This document shows, in pieces, positions 35,616-46,935 of a DNA stretch of 64,000 nt. The position numbers and the translations under genes are program-made. Source of the DNA: Methylotenera sp. (GTDB lineage: Bacteria; Pseudomonadota; Gammaproteobacteria; Burkholderiales; Methylophilaceae); the NCBI RefSeq assembly GCF_029945705.1, contig NZ_JAQSDC010000050.1, forward strand, positions 1-64,000, given 5' to 3'. The stretch's first letter is position 1; every line of letters starts with the position of its first letter. The notes beneath the pieces were generated by a model that saw only the letters and a list, made by a program, of their open reading frames with translations, ran no database searches and was not told the DNA's origin.

Positions 35616-38252
35616 CTAAAACTCTTCCCACTCGTCGTCATTGGTGCCTGTTTTAGCGACGACTTTAGGTGCTGGTTTGCTTGCCACAGCATGAACTTTC
35701 TTGACTGGTGCTCGCAACGGGCTATCCACTGCACGTCGGTTATTACCTGAGCTACTGCCAGTGTTCAGCTTAAACACACTCACCACATCCGAAAGCTGAA
35801 TCGCTTGCTCAACTAAACTTTCAGCTGCAGCAGCCGCCTGTTCAACTAAAGCCGCATTCTGTTGTGTGGTTTCATCCATGCTCGTCACTGCAGCATTGAC
35901 TTGATCAATCCCTGCGCTTTGTTCGCTTGAGGCTGCTGTGATCTCACCCATGATGTCTGTGACACGTTGGACTGAGGCAACAATCTCTTGCATGGTTTTA
36001 CCCGCTTGTTCTACTTGGGTGGTGCCTTCTGCAGTTTTGCTGACAGAGTCTGAGATCAATTCTTTAATCTCTTTGGCGGCACTGGCTGAGCGTTGCGCTA
36101 GGTTGCGAACTTCACCAGCGACGACGGCAAAGCCTCGGCCTTGTTCGCCTGCGCGTGCGGCTTCTACTGCTGCATTCAAGGCAAGAATGTTGGTTTGGAA
36201 GGCGATGCCGTCAATGACAGAGATAATGTCTTCAATCTTTTTAGCGCTGCTGTTGATGGCGCTCATCGTAGAGACGACTTGACCGACGACTTCTCCGCCT
36301 TTAACCGCGACGCCTGATGCGGCTGCGGCTAGCTGGTTAGCTTGTTTAGCGTTTTCAGCATTGTTCTTCACGGTTGAAGCTAACTGTTCCATACTCGCTG
36401 CGGTTTCTTCTAAACTAGAGGCTTGTTGTTCGGTGCGTTGGGAGAGGTCGTTATTACCTGTGGCAATTTCATTGGCTGCGGTGGTAATGGTTTCTACGGC
36501 TTCTTTAACGGCAATGATTGGGGCTACTATCGTTTCTAGTGTAGCGTTGACACCTTCTACTACTTTGCGGAAGTCGCCTTGGTGTAGCGTAGCGTCTGCA
36601 CGAACAGTAACACGTCCTTCGGCGGCGGCTTCGGCGAGCATGTTGGCGTCTTCTACCAAGCGGTTAACCGCATCAATACAATGATTGAGGTTATCTTTAA
36701 TGTTGTTAAAGTCACCTTTGTAATGTTCGCTAATCTTAGCTGGAATATCGCCCCTAGAAATACTGTCAACACAGTTGGCGGCAACGTTTAAAGGTCCTAT
36801 CACTGAGTCTAGGGTGTTGTTGACGCCTTCTACAATTTTACGGAAATCACCTTGGTGTTTTGTCACATCAGCACGGGTGGATAAGATGCCTTGATCAGCG
36901 GCATCGGCTAGCATCGCGGTATCTGATACCAAAGCATTGACAGCATCGACACATTGATTGAGATTGTTTTTAATGGTGTTAAAGTCGCCATAGTAAGTAT
37001 CGGTGATTTTGGCTGGAATGTTACCTTTGGAGATGTCATTGACGTATTTTGCAGCGACGTTTAATGGCACGATGACCGCGTCTAATGTCTCATTCACGCC
37101 TTGTACAATCTTACGGAAATCACCTTGGTGTTTGCTTGCATCGGCACGTACGTCTAATTGACCTTCTACTGCGGATTGAGAGAGGCTGTTCACATCTGAA
37201 ACCAGTGCGTTGATATTGGCTCTAACCTGCTCAATGGCTTCGTTAACAAAGGCTTTTTTGCCTGGAAACTTCTCTAATTGAGCCGTTAAGTCACCTTCGC
37301 CAAATGATTTCACGCAGGCTAGGGCTTTTTTATTCATGTCGATGTGACCGGCGACCATCTTGTTGACGCCAGCTGCCATGTCGGCATATCCCCCTTTAAA
37401 TCGAGTCACGTCTACATCAACATCAATGTCACCAGCATCATGCTGCGTGCTAACATAATTTAAAGATTGCACAATGCCATCTAAGGTCTTTTGTAGTGTT
37501 TTGATTGAGTAGGCTACGCTAGATTTATCGCCTTCAGCCACAATGATTTTTTGAGTTAAATTACCATCAGCAAAATTCTTGGCTAAAAATGCTAAATCAG
37601 CAGGATCATTACCCAGCTGCTTCATTAAACTACGTGTAATGTATAAACCGAGAAAAACAATGATTAATAAAACTGAACCTGCAATCACCAAAGACTGAAC
37701 CACTGCGCCAGTTTTAATTGAAGCCGCTTTTTCAGCACTATCAGTACCTAATTTAACCTTGTACTTCCGATGATTGGTAATGGCTTGTTGTACACCAGAA
37801 ATCGCATCACCCCCAGCAAGTAAAATTGCTCGTGCATCATCTTTATTATTGGCTAATGACGTTGTAAGTACATGACCACCCATCTCATCAAATACGGCTA
37901 ACGCAGCACGCTCAGCTGCAACCATTTCACCGTCCTCTTTATCGGACACCATAGTCTTTTCATATTTAGCTAAGGTATCAGTCAACGCTTGGTGCTGTGT
38001 AGCAACCTTGGTTTCAATTTCGACCATTTTGGCATTATCTGTGCTGGCCATATGCTGCCAAATTAAGCCATCCATTTCTTCAAAATGCGCTAATGCCTCG
38101 TCCAACAACTGCACACTTGGCACAGTGTTTACATTGGCATAGTTAGTAATTTCAAATACCTTGTTAATTTTATATAGACCAATACCCGCCAGTGACAACA
38201 TGCCCAAAACCGCAGCCAGTATCAACATATACATTTTTTTTGTCATACTCAT
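35616..38252 (-). CDS. Methyl-accepting chemotaxis protein, poly-HAMP type
   Basis: An 878-residue receptor with membrane segments about 7-27 and 188-210 around a small helical periplasmic domain. Between membrane and signalling domain lie at least five HAMP-like repeats with strongly repeated wording ([62 protein letters not shown]). The signalling domain uses [25 protein letters not shown], a spelling shared with the receptor at 39115-42636 but not with the other two. It ends DDEWEEF. No PAS domain is present. Confidence 0.88.
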   Translation of the reverse strand: MSMTKKMYMLILAAVLGMLSLAGIGLYKINKVFEITNYANVNTVPSVQLLDEALAHFEEMDGLIWQHMASTDNAKMVEIETKVATQHQALTDTLAKYEKTMVSDKEDGEMVAAERAALAVFDEMGGHVLTTSLANNKDDARAILLAGGDAISGVQQAITNHRKYKVKLGTDSAEKAASIKTGAVVQSLVIAGSVLLIIVFLGLYITRSLMKQLGNDPADLAFLAKNFADGNLTQKIIVAEGDKSSVAYSIKTLQKTLDGIVQSLNYVSTQHDAGDIDVDVDVTRFKGGYADMAAGVNKMVAGHIDMNKKALACVKSFGEGDLTAQLEKFPGKKAFVNEAIEQVRANINALVSDVNSLSQSAVEGQLDVRADASKHQGDFRKIVQGVNETLDAVIVPLNVAAKYVNDISKGNIPAKITDTYYGDFNTIKNNLNQCVDAVNALVSDTAMLADAADQGILSTRADVTKHQGDFRKIVEGVNNTLDSVIGPLNVAANCVDSISRGDIPAKISEHYKGDFNNIKDNLNHCIDAVNRLVEDANMLAEAAAEGRVTVRADATLHQGDFRKVVEGVNATLETIVAPIIAVKEAVETITTAANEIATGNNDLSQRTEQQASSLEETAASMEQLASTVKNNAENAKQANQLAAAASGVAVKGGEVVGQVVSTMSAINSSAKKIEDIISVIDGIAFQTNILALNAAVEAARAGEQGRGFAVVAGEVRNLAQRSASAAKEIKELISDSVSKTAEGTTQVEQAGKTMQEIVASVQRVTDIMGEITAASSEQSAGIDQVNAAVTSMDETTQQNAALVEQAAAAAESLVEQAIQLSDVVSVFKLNTGSSSGNNRRAVDSPLRAPVKKVHAVASKPAPKVVAKTGTNDDEWEEF

Positions 38253-38548
38253 TTTATTACTCCAATTTATTTAGCTGTTTGTAACGTGGATTCACTAGTG
38301 ACTTAAAAAACCAACTCGAGTAAAACTAACTAAAGTATATAAAAGTCACCTAAATGCCTATCTAATGCCATTACCCTAATATTTACGACCGCTTTACCTA
38401 AAGCTTGAAAACAATTTCCATATAGTGATTTTCCTCTTCGGCAGTCGTATTTGAATTGTCAAATAAAGCAATAAATGCGCATCATTTTTAAGGTTTGGCT
38501 TGTTATATTTAGTCTTAGTTGATGTGTTAATGGTTGCCACTGAAACGA

Positions 38549-38581
38549 CAAAGCCCTCTGAAAATAATCCAAAGGGCTTTG
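38549..38581 (-). terminator. Probable terminator after the small secreted protein gene
   Basis: Arms CAAAGCCCT (38549-38557) and AGGGCTTTG (38573-38581) with a 15-base loop, 63 bp beyond the stop of the minus-strand gene at 38644. The T-tract is interrupted. The rest of the 391-bp gap 38253-38643 is AT-rich; a promoter for the receptor operon is expected there, but I see no clear consensus. Confidence 0.5.
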
Positions 38582-38643
38582 TGTTGACTCTGCTAAATAA
38601 GTTTAGCTTGGTTAAGTCTGATTTTCTTTGACTTTAATTAAAA

Positions 38644-38889
38644 CTACTTAGCTGCTACTTTTTTAGCTGAAGCGTCATCCTGCTTGCCAGCCGCTTCAGC
38701 ACGCTTAGAAGCCTCTGCAACTGCAACCGCATCGCCTTTCATGTGTGCTGCGGTTGCTTCCGGGCTGCCCTCTTCAAAACAAATACGTCCCATCATTGAA
38801 ACTTTACATACTTCACCTGCATATACATTAAGTGAAGCAACTGTTAATAACGCGGTTGCTAAAGCTGTAACTGTTAATTTTTTCATCAT
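38644..38889 (-). CDS. Small secreted protein with a cysteine pair
   Basis: An 81-residue protein with a signal peptide cleaved near VYA-GEV (about residue 24). The mature part is only about 57 residues: it begins GEVCKVSMMGRICFEEG with Cys28 and Cys37, a likely periplasmic disulfide, and continues as an Ala/Lys/Glu-rich helix. It stands alone between two terminators and two chemoreceptor genes. I do not recognise a family. Its position suggests, without proof, a periplasmic partner for a receptor. Confidence 0.68.
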   Translation of the reverse strand: MMKKLTVTALATALLTVASLNVYAGEVCKVSMMGRICFEEGSPEATAAHMKGDAVAVAEASKRAEAAGKQDDASAKKVAAK

Positions 38890-39060
38890 ATGATTCCATT
38901 TCTATACATTTGGGTTTTGCCGTTAATAACACCTCAATACGGCAAATGAGGCGGGAGATTATGCCTAGGAAACAATCGCAAAACCGCATATGTGTTATTA
39001 CGTCATTTCTGTTTAAAACTTTAGGAAATATTGAAAATAATTATTAAAATAATCCGCATA

Positions 39061-39091
39061 AAAAAACAGCACCATTAGGTGCTGTTTTTTT
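39061..39091 (-). terminator. Strong terminator at the end of the cheY-cheA-cheW-mcp run
   Basis: AAAAAACAGCACC, loop ATTA, GGTGCTGTTTTTT: a 13-bp perfect stem with A and T runs, 24 bp after the receptor stop on the minus strand. It closes the chemotaxis transcript. Confidence 0.85.
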
Positions 39092-39114
39092 GTGCTTATT
39101 TTGCTATGTGATGG

Positions 39115-42100
39115 CTAAAACTCGGCCCACTCGTCATCATTAGTACCTGTTTTAGTGGCAATCTTTGTAGATGCTGATTTGGCAGGTACTGATTTTGGTG
39201 CTGGCTTCGCTTTAGTATGACTTGAAGCTAAACGCAATGGTGCTCTATTTTTAGTTTGGCTGCCCGAAAATGAAGCACTCCCCATTAATTTAAAGGCACT
39301 CACAACATCAGTCAAGCTACCTGCTTGCTCTACCAAGCTTTCAGCCGCCGCTGCTGCTTGCTCAACTAAAGCCGCATTCTGTTGTGTGGTTTCATCCATG
39401 CTCGTCACTGCTGCATTCACTTGGTCGATGCCTGCACTTTGCTCAACTGAAGCGGCTGTGATTTCACCCATGATGTCTGTCACGCGTTGTACAGATGACA
39501 CGATCTCTTGCATGGTTTTACCAGCTTGTTCAACTTGTGCAGTACCTTCTGCGGTTTTGCTGACTGAGTCTGAGATAAGCTCTTTAATCTCTTTAGCAGC
39601 ACTGGCTGAGCGTTGCGCTAGGTTACGCACTTCACCTGCAACCACAGCAAAGCCTCGGCCTTGCTCGCCAGCTCTTGCAGCTTCAACCGCTGCATTCAAG
39701 GCTAGGATGTTGGTTTGGAAAGCAATACCGTCAATGACTGAAATAATGTCTTCAATCTTTTTAGCGCTGCTGTTAATAGCGCTCATGGTAGAAACGACTT
39801 GACCAACCACTTCACCACCTTTGATTGCTACGCCTGAAGCCGAAGCGGCAAGCTGGTTGGCCTGTTTGGCATTTTCAGCATTGTTCTTCACGGTTGATGC
39901 GAGTTGTTCCATACTTGCAGCAGTTTCTTCTAAGCTAGAAGCTTGTTGTTCGGTGCGTTGTGATAAATCATTATTACCTGAGGAGATTTCACCTGCGGCG
40001 GTATTAATGGTGTCGCCTGCTTCACGCACTTGTACAATCACTTCGGTCATTTTGTCCATGAGGGCATTCACACCGTCACACAAGCTGGCAATCGCGCCTG
40101 TTTTACCTGCTAATGGTACGCGGCTGCTTAAGTCGCCTGTTTTAGCGCCTTCAATAATGCCTTGAGTTTCTTCAACGGCTTCAGCTAAAGTAGCGGCATT
40201 GTTATATTGCTCGGTAATATCCGTTGCATATTTCACTACTTTGAATGGTTTACCATTCATGTCCATAATCGGGTTATAACTTGCTTGCAACCAAACTTCT
40301 CTACCGCCTTTGGCAATGCGTTTGTATTGACCAGCCTCAGCTTCACCACGCCCTAACCTCTCCCAGAACGCTTTGTATTCATGGCTAGATTTATAGCTAG
40401 ACTCTACAAACATGCTATGGTGATTACCGATGATTTCTTTCTCGCTATAACCACTTACATTGGCAAAGTTTTCATTCACAGAAATAATCTTACCTGTAAG
40501 ATCAAACTCGATTACACCTTGTATTTTACTAATGGCTGCAAGTTGACCTGCATTATCCGCAGCTTTTAATTTTTGCTCAGTAATATCCATGGTGTAATTG
40601 ACGATTTTGAATGGCTTACCTTTTAAATCATAAATAGGGTTGTAAGAGGCTTGAATCCATACTTCACGACCATCTTTAGCAATGCGTTTGTATTGACCCG
40701 CGTCTGTGCCGCCTTTGACCAATTTATCCCACATAGCTTTATAGGCTTCACTCTTGGCAAAAGTAGGATCTAGCACCATGCTTACATGCTTGCCTAATAA
40801 CTCATGCTCTTTGTAACCCAGCATATCCAAATACACTTGGTTAACTTTAGTAATATTGCCATCTAAACAAACTTCAATCACGCCTTGAGATTTACCAATC
40901 GCCGTCATTTGGCCTTCAAAATCGGCATTTTTGAGTTTTTGTTCGGTAATATCTGTGGCGTACTTCACCACTTTGTAAGGCTTACCTGAAGCATTTAAAA
41001 TCGGGTTATAAGAAGCTTCTAGCCAGATTTCTTTGCCGCCCTTACCGATACGCATAAATTGGCCTGTGATGGACTCACCACGATTAAGTTTTTCCCACAT
41101 CGCTTTATATTCCGCACTGGTTTTGTATTCAGGCTCAACAAAGGTACTGTGGTGTTGACCAATCGCCTCTGTACGGCTGTAGCCTAAAATACTCAAGAAA
41201 ATATCATTGGCAGCAATCACTTTGCCATCGAGGCTAAATTCAATCACGCCAGTGGATTGACTAATCGCCGCCAATTGATTTTCGTATTGGGTGGATTGCT
41301 CTAAGGTATTGGCAGCGCTTTCTTTTAATTGATGTTCATTGATGCTCAAAATGGTTTGCATGGATTTTAAAGACTGCAATACTTTGCTTAACTCATTATT
41401 ACCATAAGCATCAATCGCTGTGCTGTAATTGCCAGAAGTGATTTTACCAAAGGCATCAATGGCGTTATTTAAAGGCTTAGTAATTGAACGTGCGATGATT
41501 AAACCAATCCAAAAAAGCAATAGCGTGATAAAACCTAAGCCAGCAAACGTGAGTAATTGCGTGGTTTTGTATTGGGCTTGTGCAACATTAAATTCTTTAA
41601 CGGCTTCATCATTTTGCAATTTAAGCAGCGCTTCTATATCCGGCTTAGCCGTATTAAATAAAGTTCTGGTATCGCCAGCGTACTTCATTGCCTCTTTAAT
41701 ATCGCCCGCCTTCATTGCTTTTATGGCTGGTTTCAACCCTTCAGCCACAAACTTTGTACGACTTTTAATGAATCTATCAGCCAGTACTTTTTCTTCCGGG
41801 GCGAGATAAGTCGCCATGTAGGCTTTCCATAGCGAACTGATCGTCTCGATATTTTGCTCAATTGCAGTAGCTGCATTGTTAACCTCTTGTTGATCAAGCA
41901 CTAGGACTGGGGTTTTGCCAACAAGCTGAATTTTAGACTCACTCAATGCGGTTCTTAATATGGCACGGTTCTCTACCATGAGCTCGGCAATTTTGCCTAA
42001 ATCTCTGGTTGGGATTAAACGATCTTCTTGAATGGTTTTAATTGATTTATTTGCGATACTAATTTCATACAAACCAATTAAAGCTTGTACAGTGAGCGCC

Positions 42101-42636
42101 ACCAATCCAAACAAAATCATGACTGTTAGCCGTTGGCCTACTTTAGTATTTTGGAATTTACTTTTTAGTTTTTGACTCAGTGAATTTTTTACCACTTGGC
42201 CATCGCTAATACTTAAGCCTTTGGCTTTTCCGTCTTTAAACAGGTGATAAGCATCCGCTGCTGACTCCACTTGCTGTCTACTTGGTTTTCTACGCACAGA
42301 TAAATAACCTGTCACGGCACCATTTTCTAGCACAGGTGTGGCATTGGCTTCTACCCAATAAAAATCACCATTTTTGGTACGATTCTTTACTAAGCCAGTC
42401 CATGGCTTGCCAGATTTAAGGCTACGCCACATGTCCTCAAATGCCTCAACAGGCATATCTGGGTGGCGCACGAGATTATGGCTCTGCCCAACGAGTTCTG
42501 CCTCGCTAAACCCACTAATCTCAATAAAATCCTGATTGGCATAGGTAATCGTGCCTTTCAAATCGGTTTTGGTGAGCATAAACTGTGTGTCATCAAACAT
42601 AATTTCAGTGTTGGTGACTGGCATATTGATTTTCAT
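39115..42636 (-). CDS. Methyl-accepting chemotaxis protein with four PAS domains
   Basis: A 1173-residue receptor: Aer-like PAS at 1-125, a membrane segment about 168-190, a periplasmic helical domain, a membrane segment about 370-392, HAMP, then three tandem PAS-PAC units of about 122 residues each (each ending in a DITEQ motif) at about 450-825. The third and second are very similar ([40 protein letters not shown]), which points to internal duplication. A linker HAMP precedes the signalling domain (about 870-1110). It ends DDEWAEF. It is the last gene after cheW, 57 bp downstream, and is closed by a terminator. Confidence 0.9.
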   Translation of the reverse strand: MKINMPVTNTEIMFDDTQFMLTKTDLKGTITYANQDFIEISGFSEAELVGQSHNLVRHPDMPVEAFEDMWRSLKSGKPWTGLVKNRTKNGDFYWVEANATPVLENGAVTGYLSVRRKPSRQQVESAADAYHLFKDGKAKGLSISDGQVVKNSLSQKLKSKFQNTKVGQRLTVMILFGLVALTVQALIGLYEISIANKSIKTIQEDRLIPTRDLGKIAELMVENRAILRTALSESKIQLVGKTPVLVLDQQEVNNAATAIEQNIETISSLWKAYMATYLAPEEKVLADRFIKSRTKFVAEGLKPAIKAMKAGDIKEAMKYAGDTRTLFNTAKPDIEALLKLQNDEAVKEFNVAQAQYKTTQLLTFAGLGFITLLLFWIGLIIARSITKPLNNAIDAFGKITSGNYSTAIDAYGNNELSKVLQSLKSMQTILSINEHQLKESAANTLEQSTQYENQLAAISQSTGVIEFSLDGKVIAANDIFLSILGYSRTEAIGQHHSTFVEPEYKTSAEYKAMWEKLNRGESITGQFMRIGKGGKEIWLEASYNPILNASGKPYKVVKYATDITEQKLKNADFEGQMTAIGKSQGVIEVCLDGNITKVNQVYLDMLGYKEHELLGKHVSMVLDPTFAKSEAYKAMWDKLVKGGTDAGQYKRIAKDGREVWIQASYNPIYDLKGKPFKIVNYTMDITEQKLKAADNAGQLAAISKIQGVIEFDLTGKIISVNENFANVSGYSEKEIIGNHHSMFVESSYKSSHEYKAFWERLGRGEAEAGQYKRIAKGGREVWLQASYNPIMDMNGKPFKVVKYATDITEQYNNAATLAEAVEETQGIIEGAKTGDLSSRVPLAGKTGAIASLCDGVNALMDKMTEVIVQVREAGDTINTAAGEISSGNNDLSQRTEQQASSLEETAASMEQLASTVKNNAENAKQANQLAASASGVAIKGGEVVGQVVSTMSAINSSAKKIEDIISVIDGIAFQTNILALNAAVEAARAGEQGRGFAVVAGEVRNLAQRSASAAKEIKELISDSVSKTAEGTAQVEQAGKTMQEIVSSVQRVTDIMGEITAASVEQSAGIDQVNAAVTSMDETTQQNAALVEQAAAAAESLVEQAGSLTDVVSAFKLMGSASFSGSQTKNRAPLRLASSHTKAKPAPKSVPAKSASTKIATKTGTNDDEWAEF

Positions 42637-42693
42637 GATTGTCTTCTTTCTAAATACTTAAATAATAATTTTTGCGCACGGCGGCCAACAGGA

Positions 42694-43209
42694 TTAATGC
42701 ACTGCAACGCTATCTATTAAGGCCATCTCTTCACTGCCCATTAACTGTTCAATATCCACCAAAATGAACATTTGCTCTTCAACTGAGGCTAAACCAACAA
42801 TATATTTAGTATCAATATTTGAAACTAGCGAGGGTACGTCGCGAATTTGCTCTTCTTTAAGCGCCATGACGTCTGAAACGCCATCCACCACTATGCCAAC
42901 CACACGGCCATTGAGATTTAAAATAATCACCACGGTAAATTCGTCGTACTCCACTTTGCCTAAGTGAAACTTGATGCGTAAATCGACAATCGGTACAATT
43001 TTGCCGCGTAAATTCACCACACCTTTAATAAAGTCTGGCGTGTTGGCGATTTGCGTCACGGCATCGTAACCACGAATTTCCTGTACTTTTAAAATCTCTA
43101 GACCATATTGTTCTTCACCTAAAACAAAGGTCAGGTACTCACCTGCGGATGTTTTTGATTTTGCTGAAACGCCTGATTTATTGGCTGTGCTAACGTTTTC
43201 TGTACTCAT
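42694..43209 (-). CDS. cheW: Chemotaxis coupling protein CheW
   Basis: A 171-residue scaffold protein of the CheW fold: [23 protein letters not shown] at the start of the domain, [18 protein letters not shown] in the centre, and [19 protein letters not shown]. It links chemoreceptor tips to CheA. An extra 22-residue polar N-terminus precedes the domain. The start overlaps the cheA stop by 4 bp, so the two are coupled. Confidence 0.96.
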   Translation of the reverse strand: MSTENVSTANKSGVSAKSKTSAGEYLTFVLGEEQYGLEILKVQEIRGYDAVTQIANTPDFIKGVVNLRGKIVPIVDLRIKFHLGKVEYDEFTVVIILNLNGRVVGIVVDGVSDVMALKEEQIRDVPSLVSNIDTKYIVGLASVEEQMFILVDIEQLMGSEEMALIDSVAVH

Positions 43210-45626
43210 TTTGTAAACTCCTTAGAGATTGCTTTATGTTCGATGGCTTGATTCTGATAATGTGAGAAGGGTTTAGCACCAGTTAAGTAATTGCTGGTTT
43301 GCCCCATTTGAATAATGGCTGAAACATCTAAAATGAGCGCAACACCGCCATCGCCCATAATCGTGGCGCCAGAGACACCAGCGACTTTTCTGTAATTGGT
43401 TTCTAAGCTCTTAATTACTACTTGCTGCTGACCTACTAACCTATCGACAAACAAGGCTGATTTCTTGCCATCAGATTCAAGCAATACCAACACGCCTTCA
43501 GTTGGGTCTGTAATGTCAGTGTGTTGATTAAATAGGCTATGTAAGGCAATAATGGGTAAATATTCACCACGCACATGCACCATGCGGCCTTCGCCAGTCA
43601 CGGTTTTAATGTCTTCAGCACGCGGCTGTAGTGTTTCTACAATGAGATTTAACGGAATAACGTAAATGCTATTGCCTAGCGACACTGACATACCGTCTAA
43701 GATTGCGAGTGTGAGTGGCAATGCAATTGAAATTGTGGTGCCGTAACCGAGTGCCGAACGAATCTCAACCACGCCATTCATGGCAGCAATATTACGTTTC
43801 ACTACATCCATACCTACGCCACGACCTGAAACGTCTGTGACGACTTCTGCGGTTGAGAACCCTGGTGCGAAAATAAGCCCGAATACTTCAGTGTCCGTCA
43901 TGTTCTCGCTGACGGTTAAACCATTAGATTTAGCTTTAGCGAGTAGTTTTTCACGGTTCAAGCCTGCGCCATCATCAGTCACTTCAATGACAATGCTGCC
44001 GCCTTTATGCGCGGCAGAAAGTGTCAGCGTACCTACTTCATTTTTACCTGCAGCCTTACGGCCAGCTGGCATTTCAATGCCATGGTCTACGCTGTTGCGC
44101 ACTAAGTGAGTGAGTGGGTCGACAATGCGTTCGATTAAGCCTTTGTCTAATTCAGTCGCTGCACCAACAGTAACAAATTCTACTTTCTTACCTAATTTTG
44201 CAGCTAGGTCACGCACCATACGTGGGAAGCGTGAGAACACAAAATCCATCGGCATCATACGAATCGACATCACAGACTCTTGCAAATCACGCGTGTTACG
44301 TGTGAGTTGTCCTACGCTGTTAATTAACGGTTCATGTTGAACTGGGTCTAGCTGGCTGATACGTTGTTCTATCATTGCCTGGGTAATCACCAGCTCACCC
44401 ACCAAGTTAATGAGTTGGTCTACCTTTTCAATCCCCACGCGAATAGATGAAGTTTCTCCACTAGCTGGTGCTTTGTCTGAATCACGACGACCTTGATTGC
44501 GTCTATCAGTGGCTTCAGAGGCCGCAGCATCTGCTGTCGCTTTAGTAGCCGCAGTAGCAACCTCGGCTTTAACTAGTTCGGCTTTGCCAGAGTTAGCTTC
44601 TGTTGTAACCGTGTCATCACCAATCAAATCAGCCACTACTGCATCTTTATGCGGCTTGAACGGGGCAAAGAAACCGTAACCTTCTTCCACATTCTCTTTA
44701 CCGTTTTCGGCAAATAAGCCATAACCAACTTCTTCATGAATTTTCACTCCTGAAGTACTGTCTTTCTCTGCACTTACAGAAGGATTCACTGCAGCACTAA
44801 CCGCGGCAGGTTCTTCGTCATCTTCAAACAGACCAAAACCTGGATCTTCCACCACCGCTGGCTTAGCTTCTACTGGTGCAATAGTTGCAGTTACGGTGGC
44901 ATTGATAGTAATCACCAAATCATCTGGGTCTAACACAAATGAGCAGATTGAGATAATGTCTGCTTGCGTTGAATCTGTAGTTAGCTTAAATACATAACGG
45001 TTACTTTCATTTTTACTAGATTCCACATCACCCAATAAACCTAACTCTTCCTTTAGGTTATTCATGTCTTTTTCTGTGACTTCTGGCAATACGATATTGA
45101 AACGAGTTAAACCATCGTCAGGCACTGCAGCAATAGCCGCTGGTTCAGCCACTGGCTTAGGCGCCTCTATAACAGGGGCAGCAACAACTGGAGCCTCTGG
45201 AGCAACTGTCGCTGGCGTTGGTTTAATCACAACGCCGCCTGCTTCCGAGAGTTCTTTTAACATCATTTTGACATCAGCCACCTGCTCTTGATCAACCTCT
45301 GTGGCTAATCGATGTCCATCGACTTCCATTTTCAGCACATCTTTTGCGGCTAAAAACGCATCCACATGTTCGGCAGTAAGTGCCATTTCATTTTTACGGA
45401 TTTTATCTAATAGATTTTCTAGCACATGGGTAATTTCAGTCATGTCCATAAAGCCAAAAGTGGCAGCGCCACCTTTAATAGAATGAGCTGCACGAAAAAT
45501 CGCATTTAAATCTTCGGTATCGGGATCTTCAATTTCAATACCAAGAAGTAAACGCTCAGCTTCAGCTAATAGCTCTTCTGCTTCATCAAAGAAGACCTCG
45601 TAAAACTGACTCATATCAATTGTCAT
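43206..45626 (-). CDS. cheA: Chemotaxis histidine kinase CheA
   Basis: An 806-residue kinase. The P1 phosphotransfer domain (1-110) has His48 in [17 protein letters not shown] small alpha/beta domain (about 171-240) is in the P2 position. A long low-complexity linker follows with three repeats GFGLF (263-267), GYGLF (301-305) and GYGFF (316-320). P3 dimerisation (about 390-450) contains [21 protein letters not shown]4 holds [48 protein letters not shown]5 is the CheW-like end. It phosphorylates CheY. A REP-like pair lies between it and cheY. Confidence 0.95.
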   Translation of the reverse strand: MTIDMSQFYEVFFDEAEELLAEAERLLLGIEIEDPDTEDLNAIFRAAHSIKGGAATFGFMDMTEITHVLENLLDKIRKNEMALTAEHVDAFLAAKDVLKMEVDGHRLATEVDQEQVADVKMMLKELSEAGGVVIKPTPATVAPEAPVVAAPVIEAPKPVAEPAAIAAVPDDGLTRFNIVLPEVTEKDMNNLKEELGLLGDVESSKNESNRYVFKLTTDSTQADIISICSFVLDPDDLVITINATVTATIAPVEAKPAVVEDPGFGLFEDDEEPAAVSAAVNPSVSAEKDSTSGVKIHEEVGYGLFAENGKENVEEGYGFFAPFKPHKDAVVADLIGDDTVTTEANSGKAELVKAEVATAATKATADAAASEATDRRNQGRRDSDKAPASGETSSIRVGIEKVDQLINLVGELVITQAMIEQRISQLDPVQHEPLINSVGQLTRNTRDLQESVMSIRMMPMDFVFSRFPRMVRDLAAKLGKKVEFVTVGAATELDKGLIERIVDPLTHLVRNSVDHGIEMPAGRKAAGKNEVGTLTLSAAHKGGSIVIEVTDDGAGLNREKLLAKAKSNGLTVSENMTDTEVFGLIFAPGFSTAEVVTDVSGRGVGMDVVKRNIAAMNGVVEIRSALGYGTTISIALPLTLAILDGMSVSLGNSIYVIPLNLIVETLQPRAEDIKTVTGEGRMVHVRGEYLPIIALHSLFNQHTDITDPTEGVLVLLESDGKKSALFVDRLVGQQQVVIKSLETNYRKVAGVSGATIMGDGGVALILDVSAIIQMGQTSNYLTGAKPFSHYQNQAIEHKAISKEFTK

Positions 45627-45658
45627 TGCTGTACTCCATATATCTATTTAGCTACTAA

Positions 45659-45731
45659 GTAGGAGCGGTCTGTGGCCGCGAATAAATGTGACTATCAACA
45701 TTCAATATTCGTGGTGTAACAACCTTCCTAC
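45659..45731. repeat. REP-like pair between cheY and cheA
   Basis: GTAGGAGCGGTCTGTGGCCG (from 45659) is a GTAG-headed hairpin of the same design as at 29205. A degenerate inverted partner ends CCTAC at 45731. It lies within the likely cheY-cheA transcript and could affect the relative expression of the two genes. Confidence 0.55.
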
Positions 45732-45738
45732 AAAATTT

Positions 45739-46107
45739 TTAAGAACCTATCACTTTTTGCACAACTTCAATTAAGCGCTTTGGGTCGAAAGGTTTTACTA
45801 ACCAGCCATTGGCGCCAGCAGCTTTGCCTTTAGCTTTCATTTCATCACTTGATTCTGTGGTGAGCATTAAAATTGGCACTTTTTGATATGAACCCAACTC
45901 ACGCAGATTTTTAATCAGCGTTAAGCCATCCATAATCGGCATGTTTTGGTCAGTCAGCACAAGATCAACGGTCTTCTCTTTTGCTTTATCCAAGCCATCT
46001 TGCCCATCAACCGCCTGCACTACATCGTAGCCAGCGGCCTTAAGACTAAATGCCACCATCTGGCGAAGAGAACCTGAGTCATCTACTGCTAGAATTGTTT
46101 TTGCCAT
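45739..46107 (-). CDS. cheY: Chemotaxis response regulator CheY
   Basis: A 122-residue single receiver domain. It has the acidic pair DD at 9-10, phospho-acceptor Asp53 in LVLTDQNMP, Thr in LMLTTESS and Lys in WLVKPFDP. It should bind FliM at the flagellar switch when phosphorylated by CheA. It lies between the CheZ-like gene and cheA on the same strand. Confidence 0.95.
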   Translation of the reverse strand: MAKTILAVDDSGSLRQMVAFSLKAAGYDVVQAVDGQDGLDKAKEKTVDLVLTDQNMPIMDGLTLIKNLRELGSYQKVPILMLTTESSDEMKAKGKAAGANGWLVKPFDPKRLIEVVQKVIGS

Positions 46108-46289
46108 TTCATTTACTCACTTTTTCGTTGTTAATCTTGCACGTTGTTAAACTTGCCTATTGTTAATTAAGCACCAGAATTACTTAAACCGTTTTTTACT
46201 CATTGCACTTTACTTACTGTTTTTTTGGAGTCATTAAGCGTGCCTAACACTACTTAACGACAAAAATTAATTAATTTTCAATCATTATG

Positions 46290-46838
46290 TTAAAAAAGCT
46301 CAATATCCCCGGTCGCCATGTCTTGCTGGTCAACCGAACGTCTTAATCCGCCAGAAAGCGCCCTACTACCAGCATGCAAACTGTGGCTCATTTCATCTAA
46401 AAATTTAGCAATCTCTTCATGCTCATGCTCAGGATCTATCTCATCACTGTGATTACCCAATTCATTAAGTAAATCTTTTAAGCCATTCACACGTTTAATC
46501 GTTCTCACCAGCAACTGACTGGTGAGATCTTGAAATTGCAATCCAGTCACGGCCGCATTCACTTCTTCACCTATTTTTTTCTTAAAATCTTCTAATTTCT
46601 TTGTTTCTTGAGTGTCAAATTGATGGGTAATCATCAAGCTATTCAGCACAGCCTGTTGCGCTGTCACGGCCTCATGCACAGCCATAAAACTCACACCAAG
46701 CTTTTCAATAGCCTCGCTGAGTAAAAAAGTGGTTTGTAGCAAATCAGCTTCAACTTCCACTAAATGTTGCTTGCCATGGTCTGCAACCGTGGCAAGTAAG
46801 CTTCTTAATTCAGTGGTTGGTAGTGTTTTCATGTCCAT
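46290..46838 (-). CDS. CheZ-like CheY-phosphate phosphatase (divergent)
   Basis: About 182 residues from ATG 46838, chosen because GGAG lies nine bases upstream; a TTG at 46868 would add ten residues. The long helical protein contains TGLQFQDLTSQLLVRTIKRV, with the D-x-x-T/S-x-Q catalytic motif of CheZ, where Asp anchors magnesium and Gln places the attacking water. The C-terminus ends in a short acidic segment MATGDIELF, in the position of the CheY-docking tail of CheZ. Overall similarity to enterobacterial CheZ is low. It sits between motB and cheY, which supports the role. Confidence 0.72.
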   Translation of the reverse strand: MDMKTLPTTELRSLLATVADHGKQHLVEVEADLLQTTFLLSEAIEKLGVSFMAVHEAVTAQQAVLNSLMITHQFDTQETKKLEDFKKKIGEEVNAAVTGLQFQDLTSQLLVRTIKRVNGLKDLLNELGNHSDEIDPEHEHEEIAKFLDEMSHSLHAGSRALSGGLRRSVDQQDMATGDIELF

Positions 46839-46935
46839 CTCATCATGCTCCAAAATGCTGTATTTCAATTGAGTGAATACGAGCAGTTAAATTAATCAAT
46901 TCCATTTTTATATTATTGTTAGCTTACAAATATCA

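Noticed and set aside
38430-38480. Sigma-28 promoter upstream of the receptor operon (minus strand GCCGAAGA near 38440)
   Set aside because: The -10 box has two mismatches and the -35 region does not match TAAAGTTT.
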